Positions 57,421-64,000 of a stretch of 64,000 nt of DNA are shown piece by piece (the first letter of the stretch is position 1; every line of letters begins with the position of its first letter). This DNA is from Methylobacterium sp. J-070 (GTDB taxonomy: Bacteria > Pseudomonadota > Alphaproteobacteria > Rhizobiales > Beijerinckiaceae): NCBI RefSeq assembly GCF_022829385.1, contig NZ_JAKSXX010000201.1:96067-160066 (forward strand). Reading direction: 5' to 3'. Made by a program: the position numbers and the translations under genes. Under the pieces are notes generated by a model. It ran no database searches. It was given only the letters and a program-made list of their open reading frames with translations, and had not been told where the DNA came from.

Positions 57421-59461
57421 GGAAGAAGTCGTAGACGGCCCGCGCCGTGGCGGCGTTGACCCCGGGCGTCCGGGCCAGATCCTCGAAGGCGGCGCGCTCG
57501 ATCGCCTTCACGGTTCCGAAATGGTGCAGCAGCGCGCGCTTGCGGCTGGGCCCGATGCCGGCGATCTCGTCCAAGGGATTCTTCACCATCTCACGCTTGC
57601 GCTTGGCCCGGTGGCTTCCGATGGCGAAGCGGTGTGCCTCGTCGCGGAGCCGCTGCACGAAGTAGAGCGTCGGGTCGCGGGGCGGTAGCTTGAAGGCCGG
57701 CCGACCCGGCACGAAGAACGTCTCGCGACCCGCATCCCGGTCGCGCCCCTTGGCGACGCCGACCAGCGGCACGCCGGAGACGCCGACCGCGTCGAGGGCC
57801 ACCCGGGCGGCATCGAGCTGGCCCTTGCCGCCGTCGATGAGGACGAGGTCCGGCCAGGCCGGGAAAGCCTCGCTCTCCTCGCCCGGAGCCGACCCGGGTT
57901 CCCGCGTGCCGCCCTCCGCGGCGGTGGCTTCGGCCTCCTTCTCGGTGCGCGGCGCCTCCTTGACGAGGCGCTTGAACCGCCGCTGCAGCACCTCGCGCAT
58001 CATCCCGTAATCGTCGCCGGGGGTCAGCTCCTCCGACTTGATGTTGAACGTCCGGTAATGCGCTTTCATGAAGCCGGTGGGGCCGGCCACGATCATGCCG
58101 CCGACCGCGTTCGTCCCCGAGATATGCGAGTTGTCGTAGACCTCGATCCGCCGGGGGGCACGATCGAGGCCGAAGGCCTGTCCGAGGGCGTTCAGCAGCT
58201 TGCCCTGCGAGGCGGTGTCGGCGAGCCGCCGGGCCAGGGCCTCCTTGGCGTTGCGCTGGGCGTAGTCGACGAGGTTCCTGCGCTCGCCACGGCTCGGACG
58301 ATGGATCTCGACCCGGTGGTCGACCCGGCTCGACAGGGCGGCGGCCACCAGCTCAGCATCCTCGACCGGATGGCTGGTCAGGATCGTCCGCGGCGCGGGC
58401 TTGTCGTCGTAGAACTGCCCGATGAACGAGCCGAGCACCTCGTCCGGCGTCATGCTCCGGTCGGCCTTCGGGAAATAGGCCCGGTTGCCCCAGTTCTGGA
58501 AGTTCCGGAAGAAGAACACCTCGATGCAGAACTGGCCGGCCTGCTCGTCGAGGGCGAACACGTCGGCCTCCTCGACGCCCTGGGTGTTGACGCCCTGAAC
58601 CCCCTGGATCGCCGAGAGCGCGGCGATCCGGTCGCGGTAGCGCGCGGCGCGCTCGAACTCCATCGCCTCGGAGGCCGCCTGCATCTCCATGCGCATCCGG
58701 TCCTTCACGGCGTTGGACTTGCCCGCCAGGAACGCCCGGGCCGCATCCGCCATCGCGGCGTAGTCGGCCTCGGCGATCTCCCCCGTGCAGGGGCCGGAGC
58801 AGCGCTTGATCTGATAGAGCAGGCAGGGCCGGGTCCGGTTCTCGTAGTAGCTGTCGGTGCAGGTGCGCAGCAGGAAGGCGCGCTGCAGGGCGTTCACCGT
58901 CCGGTTCACCGCCCAGACGCTTGCGAAGGGTCCGTAATAGTTGCCCTTCCGCCGCCGCGCGCCGCGGTGCTTCACGATCTGCGGGGCGGGCCCGTCGTCG
59001 GTCACCAGGATGTAGGGGAACGACTTGTCGTCCCGCATCAGCACGTTGAAGCGAGGCTTCAGCTGCTTGATCAGGTTGGCTTCGAGGAGCAGCGCCTCGG
59101 TCTCGGTGGCGGTGGTGACGAACTCCATCGCCGCCGTCTGCGAGATCATCCGGGCGATGCGGTTCGAGTGCGCCTGACCCCTCGCGTAGGAGCCGACGCG
59201 GGCTTTCAGGTTCTTGGCCTTGCCGACGTAGAGGACGTCTCCGCGATGATCGAACATCCGGTAGACGCCGGGCGAGGACGGCAGCGTCGACCAGAAGCGG
59301 CGGATGACCTCCGTGCCGGCCCGGACGTCGCCGGGCTCGAAATCGAAATCGATCTCCGGCGCCTCGTCGGCGGGGAGGCCGGGTTCGGCATCGTCCCGCT
59401 CGGCGTCGCGGCCGTCGTCGAAGGTGTCGGGGGGCAGGTCTGAGAGGGCTCTGCGGCTCAT
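57407..59461 (-). CDS. uvrC: Excinuclease ABC subunit C
   Basis: 684 residues. The N-terminal GIY-YIG endonuclease has PSSPGVYRMFDHRGDVLYVG, followed by the Cys motif RPCLLYQIKRCSGPC, the UVR domain near KDRMRMEMQAASEAMEFERA, the RNase H-like endonuclease domain (VYDNSHISGTNAVGGMIVAG, LVLIDGGKGQLDAA) and the C-terminal HhH2 (IAGIGPSRKRALLHHFGTVK). It makes both incisions in nucleotide excision repair. The first ~45 residues (acidic) are extra. Confidence 0.96.
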   Translation of the reverse strand: MSRRALSDLPPDTFDDGRDAERDDAEPGLPADEAPEIDFDFEPGDVRAGTEVIRRFWSTLPSSPGVYRMFDHRGDVLYVGKAKNLKARVGSYARGQAHSNRIARMISQTAAMEFVTTATETEALLLEANLIKQLKPRFNVLMRDDKSFPYILVTDDGPAPQIVKHRGARRRKGNYYGPFASVWAVNRTVNALQRAFLLRTCTDSYYENRTRPCLLYQIKRCSGPCTGEIAEADYAAMADAARAFLAGKSNAVKDRMRMEMQAASEAMEFERAARYRDRIAALSAIQGVQGVNTQGVEEADVFALDEQAGQFCIEVFFFRNFQNWGNRAYFPKADRSMTPDEVLGSFIGQFYDDKPAPRTILTSHPVEDAELVAAALSSRVDHRVEIHRPSRGERRNLVDYAQRNAKEALARRLADTASQGKLLNALGQAFGLDRAPRRIEVYDNSHISGTNAVGGMIVAGPTGFMKAHYRTFNIKSEELTPGDDYGMMREVLQRRFKRLVKEAPRTEKEAEATAAEGGTREPGSAPGEESEAFPAWPDLVLIDGGKGQLDAARVALDAVGVSGVPLVGVAKGRDRDAGRETFFVPGRPAFKLPPRDPTLYFVQRLRDEAHRFAIGSHRAKRKREMVKNPLDEIAGIGPSRKRALLHHFGTVKAIERAAFEDLARTPGVNAATARAVYDFFHAGA

Positions 59462-59534
59462 ACCGCAGATCTAAGCGTTCCCGGCGCCGGAGGGGACGGG
59501 GCAGCCGACAAAAAAACGCGCCGTCCCGGTCCCG

Positions 59535-60254
59535 TCAGTCGAACAGCGAGTCGATGTCGCTCTGGTCGACGTGTCCGGGATCGTCGTCGAGCTTCGGACC
59601 GTTGAGCAGGCTGCTCTCGTCGTCCAGGGCCGTCGAGACCGGCATGAGCGTGATCAGCTCCTTGAAGCTGTCGAGCTCCGACCACGTCGCGATGAGCCGG
59701 TCGAGGTGCTCCTCGATGAACTTCATCACGCCGACGATCTTGTTGATCCGCTGGCCGGTCAGGTCCTGGAAGTTGCAGGCCTCGTAGGCGGTGATCACGC
59801 GTTCGAGGATGACGTCGACGTGCTGCTTCATGCCCGGCGGCAGCATCGCGGCGTTGAGCATGCCGGCGTGAGCCTCGATCTCCTCCACGGCCCCGAGGAG
59901 CTGGGTCGTGGCGCGCTCGGTGGAGTCGACGACAGCGTCGAGCTCGTCGGCGGCGCGGCGCATGCCCTTGCCGGTGTTCTCGGTCCGGTGGAGCGTCGCC
60001 AGCTCCGACTTCGTCCGTGTGATCGCTTCCTTCATGAGGTCGAGCTCGGACCGCATCGAGAGCGCGTCGTGCAGATCCCGCCGGCACGCTTCGATCGTCT
60101 CGCTGGCGCTCATCTGCGTGATGCGCCGCAGGTCCTGGATGGCGTTGAAGATCTCCTCCAACCGCTCACTCGAGGCAGGCACGCCCGGTGCGGGCTGGGG
60201 CGCCCCGGGAAGCCCGAGGCTGTCTTCGATGCGATAGCGCTTCTGGGTCATCAT
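59535..60254 (-). CDS. cheZ: Chemotaxis protein CheZ-like phosphatase
   Basis: 239 residues, mostly long helices. CNFQDLTGQRINKIVGVMKF (about residues 165-184) carries the catalytic Gln of CheZ, which dephosphorylates CheY-P. A long linker ends in DQSDIDSLFD, a C-terminal CheY-docking peptide that resembles the FliM N-terminal motif. The tandem ATG at 60254 was chosen; the frame is open further upstream but is basic and unlike the family. No other chemotaxis gene is nearby. Confidence 0.85.
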   Translation of the reverse strand: MMTQKRYRIEDSLGLPGAPQPAPGVPASSERLEEIFNAIQDLRRITQMSASETIEACRRDLHDALSMRSELDLMKEAITRTKSELATLHRTENTGKGMRRAADELDAVVDSTERATTQLLGAVEEIEAHAGMLNAAMLPPGMKQHVDVILERVITAYEACNFQDLTGQRINKIVGVMKFIEEHLDRLIATWSELDSFKELITLMPVSTALDDESSLLNGPKLDDDPGHVDQSDIDSLFD

Positions 60255-60540
60255 CCGGGCGTAGGCGTTCGTGTTCCGTCGTCGCGACTCTCTAACACAT
60301 CGGTTGACGGACTGTGACTGCCAAGCTTGCGACCCGGCGGGAAGCCTGCCTGGGGACGCGGATTCTTTTTTGCGTCGCACACGGACCACCCCGCTTTACC
60401 GCTGATTCACGCTGGGACCAGCCGGGCGGCGGGGAAGGGGCAGCCCCGCCCCGATTCACCACGTTCGTACACCTGATTCGCGGATTTGCGGCGCGATCGT
60501 TCCGGCCACGGGCGCAGCGGGTCCGGTTCGGGAGTGTGCG

Positions 60541-61353
60541 ATGCGGGGATCGGTCCGTCTGGGTCTGTCGGCAGCCGTAGCGGCGGCCGTCTGGAGCGCA
60601 CCCGCGCAGGCGCAGCAGGCGCGCTACGCGGAGGGCGGCTACGGCGGCGGCCTGATCGAGTATCTCGTCACCGGCGGTGCCGGGAACGGCACCCGGGGCT
60701 GGCCGCAGCGCGGCGTCGCCGCCCAGCGCGCCACGGCGCCGCAACGGGCCGAAGCGCCGCTGCGGGTGGCCGCCTATTCCGGCGAACTGCTGCCCGCCGA
60801 GCCCGAGCCCATGCCGGCCGTCCAGCCGCAGCGGCAGGTCTACGGGGTGCCGCCGGCGGCCGGCTACGGTGCGTCCCAGGCCGATCCGGCCCGGATCGCC
60901 CGGGCGGTCGCGCCGGAATATCAGCGCCAGGAGGTGGCATTCTCTGGCGCGCAGAGGCCCGGGACCATCGTGATCGACACGGCGGGCAAGCACCTCTACC
61001 TCGTGCAGCCCGGCCAGCGCGCGCTCCGCTACGGGATCGGCGTCGGCCGCCCGGGCTTCGCCTGGAGCGGACTGAAGACGGTCAGCCGCAAGGCCGAGTG
61101 GCCGGACTGGACCCCGCCCGCCGAGATGATCGCCCGGCGTCCCGACCTGCCGCGCCACATGGCCGGCGGTCCGGAGAACCCGCTCGGCGCGCGCGCCCTC
61201 TACCTCGGCTCGTCGCTCTACCGCATCCACGGTACCAACGAGCCGAACACGATTGGCCAATCGGTATCCTCCGGCTGCATCCGCATGATGAACGACGACG
61301 TTGTCGACCTCTACGAGCGCGTGCCGGTGGGGACGCGCGTCGAGGTTCTCTGA
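60541..61353 (+). CDS. L,D-transpeptidase (ErfK/YkuD type)
   Basis: 270 residues. The signal peptide (LGLSAAVAAAVWSAPAQA) is followed by a ~90-residue Pro/Ala/Gln-rich linker and the YkuD domain: GTIVIDTAGKHLYLVQPGQR, YRIHGTNEPNTIGQSVSSGC and IRMMNDDVVDLYERVPVGTR. The HGTN ... SSGCIR active site is intact. It differs from the copy at 33 kb in lacking a peptidoglycan-binding domain. Start ATG at 60541; upstream is 286 bases shared with cheZ. Confidence 0.92.
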   Translation: MRGSVRLGLSAAVAAAVWSAPAQAQQARYAEGGYGGGLIEYLVTGGAGNGTRGWPQRGVAAQRATAPQRAEAPLRVAAYSGELLPAEPEPMPAVQPQRQVYGVPPAAGYGASQADPARIARAVAPEYQRQEVAFSGAQRPGTIVIDTAGKHLYLVQPGQRALRYGIGVGRPGFAWSGLKTVSRKAEWPDWTPPAEMIARRPDLPRHMAGGPENPLGARALYLGSSLYRIHGTNEPNTIGQSVSSGCIRMMNDDVVDLYERVPVGTRVEVL

Positions 61354-61949
61354 CGATCGGAGCGTGACCGGAGGCCCGGGCGAGCCGAGGGCGTTCGCAG
61401 GGCCCTTCGACACCGGTGCGCTTCGCGCGCCGTGTCTGTGCCCCGGGGAGGGGCAACGATCCAGGTCGGATGCGCGGCGCCGGACGATGCCCCTGCCGAT
61501 CCCTCCGCCCCCGTTCCGGCCGCCCCCGACGCGCTTTGCGGCGGCACCCCGCCGGCAACGGCTTCGCGTCGCCCCACGCGCGTCGAACGCGCGGCGCCCG
61601 TTATTCTCCGCAATACCCTGATCGGGCACCGCGTTACTCGACCGCGCGGTCGTTGCGGCAGAATACACAGGCTTCGAACTGACGGCGACGGCATCAACGG
61701 CTCCCGATGAACCGCGTTGCCCTACGGTGGACATGACCGTCCGCCGATCGATCGGACCGGTGAGAACGGTGATTGTCTTCGCCGAAGCGGTGGACCGATA
61801 TCGGCAGACCATACCGGATCTCGACTGTACTCAGTGCGTTTAGGCACGCTCGAATCCTTGCACGGAACATTGAAATCGAGCATAGCTTTCCGGCTTCGGC
61901 CGATCGGCCGCGCCGCCCGGCCGTGCCGGTCGCGCTCGAGGATGAAACC
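61354..61949. other. Intergenic region before the caspase-family gene
   Basis: 596 bases. A frame of 92 codons (GTG 61432 to 61710) is open on the plus strand and has moderate coding bias, but no ribosome site or recognisable motif. I do not call it a gene. The second half is less GC-rich and probably contains the promoter of the caspase-family gene. No tRNA or terminator seen. Confidence 0.4.
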
Positions 61950-64000
61950 GTGAGACGGTCCGCCGTCGCCTTCCTCGTCAGCGTCCTGCTGACGCTGTTC
62001 GCCGAGGCGGCCCACGCCGAAGGGCGCCGCGTCGCGCTCGTCGTCGGCGTCGGCGGATACGAGAACGTGCCGAAGCTGCCCAACGCGGTGGGCGACGCCA
62101 ACGCGATGGCCGACCTGTTCCGCCGCGCCGGGTTCGACGTGGTGGCGGCGCGCAACGACACGAGCAACCTGGAATTCAAGCGCGCAATCCGCGAGTTCGA
62201 GGATGCGGTCACCGACTCGGAGATCGCCGTCGTCTACTATGCCGGCCACGGCATCGAGATCCGCGACGCGAATTACCTGATCCCCACGGACGCCAAGCTG
62301 GTGAACGAGCGCGACGCCGATGACGAGGCGATCCCGCTGGATCGCATCCTCAACGCCCTGGAGGGGGCCAAGCGCCTGCGGCTCGTCATCCTCGACGCCT
62401 GCCGCGACAACCCGTTCGCCAGCAAGATCAAGCGCCGGGTCGCCACCCGGGCGATCAGCGCCGGCCTCGGAAAGGTCGAGCCGCAGCAGACCGACACGCT
62501 GATCGCCTACGCGGCGAAGGCGCAGGCCGTGGCCAATGACGGCGAGGGCACCCATTCGCCGTTCACGACGGCGCTGCTGGCCAACCTGACCGTCCCGGGC
62601 CTCGATGTCCGCCTCGCCTTCGGCCGCGTCCGCGACGACGTGCTCAAGGCCACCAATCGCCAGCAGGAACCGTTCGTCTACGGCTCGCTGGGCGGCGGCA
62701 CCGTCGCGCTGGTTCCCGCGCGGACCGAGGTGGCGACGGTGGCACCGAACGCCACGCTCATGGCCAACACCCGGGACGAGGCGGTGCTCGCCAAGTCAGA
62801 TTACGAGATCGTCGAGCGGGTCGGCTCGAAGGCGGCGTGGGAGATCTATCTCAACACCCACAAGTCCGGGCTCTACGCCGATCTCGCCCGCATGCAGCTC
62901 GCCAAGCTCGCCGCGCCCCCGGCCGCGCCGGGGATGGCGGGCGTCTCCCGCGTCGCCCTGCGCAGCGAGCCGGACCTCGACGGCGAGGTCCGGCCGCAGG
63001 TCTCGCCCCCCGTCGACGCGCCGCCGGCCGTTCCGATGCCGCGGCCCACGGCCGCCGAGGCCCGCGCCTGGAGCCGGCTCAAGACCTCCACGGACGCGGC
63101 GGCGATCGCCAAGTTCATCGAGACCTACAAGACGTCCCCGCTGATCCCGGAGGCGCAGGAGCGCCTCGGGACGCTGGAGCGCCTCGCCAACGAGAAGGAC
63201 GAGCGCCTGCGTCAGGAGCGCGAGGCGGCGCGGCAGCGCGACGAGGACGCGCGCCAGAAGCGAGCCGCGGAGGACGAGCGCAAGCGCCTCGACCGGGAGG
63301 CCGCACGCCAGCGCGACGAGGCCGAGAAGGCCAAGGCCGCCGAGACCGCGCGCCTGAAGGCGGAGGCTCTGGCCGCCGCCAAGCAGCAGGAGGCCGAGGC
63401 GCGGGCCCGCGCCGCCGAGGCCCTGGCGCGCCGGCGCGAGGAGGAAGAGGCCGCCCGCATGGCCGAGGTCGCCCGCCGCAAGCGCGACGCGGAGGAACGG
63501 GCGGCCGCGCTCGCCGCCGAGCGCGTGCGGATGGAGGCGGAGATCGCCGCGCGCAGGCGGGAGGCCGAGGAGGCCAACCGTGCCGCCGCCGCCGCCAGGG
63601 CCGCCCACGAGGCCGAGGAGCGGTTGCGACTCCAGGCGAGCCAGGACAAGCAGCGCGAAGCCGCCGAGCAGGCGCGGGCCGCCGCCGCGGAGGCGGCCGC
63701 CCGCGACGCCGAGGCGCGTGAGCGCGCGAAGGCCGCCGAATCGGTGGCGCGTCAGCGGGAAGCCGAGGATCGCCGCCGGGCGGCGGAGATCTCCCAAGCG
63801 AAGGCGGAGGCTGAGCGGAGCGCGCAGGACAAGTCCGCCACCGAGGACGCTCGGGTGGCCGAGACCGAGCGCCGCAAGGCCGCGGCCGCCGCGGCTGCGG
63901 AGCGTCGCCGGGCCGAGGAGGCGGCTGCCGCGGTCGCCGAGCAGAAGGCCGAGCGCGCCGCCGCGGCCCGCCGGCGCGAGGCGGCCGAGGAGCGCCGTCG
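61950..64000 (+). CDS. Secreted caspase-family (peptidase C14) protein with long coiled coil (partial)
   Basis: At least 683 residues, running off the right edge. A signal peptide (SAVAFLVSVLLTLFAEAAHA) is followed by a caspase-like p20 domain: ALVVGVGGYENVPKLPNAVG, VVYYAGHGIEIRDANYLIPT (catalytic His) and LVILDACRDNPFASKIKRR (catalytic Cys). The dyad is intact. A second part from about residue 280 has an SEL1- or TPR-like AWEIYLNTHKSGLYADLARM, and from about residue 400 to the edge there is an unbroken Glu/Arg/Ala coiled coil. The GTG start at 61950 follows GAGGA. Peptidase activity, target and cellular role are unknown. Confidence 0.88.
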   Translation, partial: MRRSAVAFLVSVLLTLFAEAAHAEGRRVALVVGVGGYENVPKLPNAVGDANAMADLFRRAGFDVVAARNDTSNLEFKRAIREFEDAVTDSEIAVVYYAGHGIEIRDANYLIPTDAKLVNERDADDEAIPLDRILNALEGAKRLRLVILDACRDNPFASKIKRRVATRAISAGLGKVEPQQTDTLIAYAAKAQAVANDGEGTHSPFTTALLANLTVPGLDVRLAFGRVRDDVLKATNRQQEPFVYGSLGGGTVALVPARTEVATVAPNATLMANTRDEAVLAKSDYEIVERVGSKAAWEIYLNTHKSGLYADLARMQLAKLAAPPAAPGMAGVSRVALRSEPDLDGEVRPQVSPPVDAPPAVPMPRPTAAEARAWSRLKTSTDAAAIAKFIETYKTSPLIPEAQERLGTLERLANEKDERLRQEREAARQRDEDARQKRAAEDERKRLDREAARQRDEAEKAKAAETARLKAEALAAAKQQEAEARARAAEALARRREEEEAARMAEVARRKRDAEERAAALAAERVRMEAEIAARRREAEEANRAAAAARAAHEAEERLRLQASQDKQREAAEQARAAAAEAAARDAEARERAKAAESVARQREAEDRRRAAEISQAKAEAERSAQDKSATEDARVAETERRKAAAAAAAERRRAEEAAAAVAEQKAERAAAARRREAAEERR

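Noticed and set aside
61432..61710. A 92-residue plus-strand reading frame in the 596-base gap
   Set aside because: Moderate codon bias but no ribosome site, motif or known relative; described only as part of the intergenic region.
61950..64000. A bacterial caspase-like (CASP/gasdermin or type III CRISPR-associated) defence protein
   Set aside because: The protein has a signal peptide and no gasdermin or CRISPR gene is visible. The downstream side is outside the window, so the case remains only partly closed.
1..64000. CRISPR arrays, insertion sequences, tRNA and rRNA genes
   Set aside because: No regularly spaced repeats, transposase motifs, terminal inverted repeats with target duplications, or tRNA T-arm signatures with matching arms were found on either strand.

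Overview
The window looks like a chromosomal segment from a high-GC alphaproteobacterium of the order Hyphomicrobiales (Rhizobiales), most likely Methylobacterium or a close relative. This is an inference from gene content. The signs are RcdA (DUF1465), a FlaF/FlbT pair, a probable 6S RNA upstream of 5-formyl-THF cyclo-ligase, the uvrC-pgsA-moaD order, an alphaproteobacterial CheZ, plant-type GshA and exopolysaccharide genes. I see no insertion sequence, phage gene, CRISPR array, tRNA, rRNA or replication origin. GC content is uniformly high, and AT-rich stretches occur mainly in intergenic regions.

Layout. 1-7.4 kb holds housekeeping genes: a polyprenyl synthase end, a PCMT-like methyltransferase with an apparent frameshift, a divergent MarR/ClC chloride channel pair around a palindrome, ispE, moeA and a class V aminotransferase. 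7.4-20.2 kb is an exopolysaccharide region: flippase, FemAB/CelD-like acetyltransferase, sterol-desaturase-family hydroxylase, two glycosyltransferases, an exported GH5 glycosidase, a Wzy-like polymerase, a Wzz/BY-kinase with a degenerate kinase domain, and a GINT1_N-like beta-propeller protein. 20.3-28.7 kb holds 6S RNA, ygfA, a YmdB-type phosphoesterase, a MotA/OmpA-like membrane pair, a GNAT enzyme, D-cysteine desulfhydrase, an MsbA-like ABC exporter, rpmE with a strong terminator, and rcdA.

28.8-32.9 kb is a probable copper module: a TonB-dependent receptor, a YcnI (DUF1775)-PCuAC fusion and two DUF2946 proteins. 33-45.8 kb is mostly housekeeping: an L,D-transpeptidase, a Tat-exported phosphoesterase, a PfpI-family protein, a cold-shock gene with a long leader, an inositol-phosphatase-family protein, ubiA, rsmE, gshA, a TusA-like protein and a Nudix hydrolase, with several small orphan genes. 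45.8-51.5 kb is a second polysaccharide locus: a WecB/TagA transferase, a second Wzz without kinase, and two GT4 enzymes. 51.5-61.4 kb carries ccdA, small phosphoesterase and membrane genes, flaF and flbT facing each other with a perfect palindrome in front of flbT, an RraA-like protein, moaD-pgsA-uvrC, cheZ and a second L,D-transpeptidase. The window ends inside a secreted caspase-family (C14) gene with a very long charged coiled-coil tail.

The two polysaccharide loci together supply flippase, polymerase, two chain-length regulators, five glycosyltransferase-type enzymes and tailoring enzymes. No initiating phosphoglycosyltransferase and no Wza-type outer-membrane exporter is present, so these must lie elsewhere. 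No convincing complete new defence or mobile system was found. The best candidates for follow-up are the GINT1_N-like protein and degenerate BY-kinase of the EPS locus, the fused copper chaperone module, the non-flagellar MotA/OmpA pair, the flbT palindrome and the caspase-coiled-coil protein.
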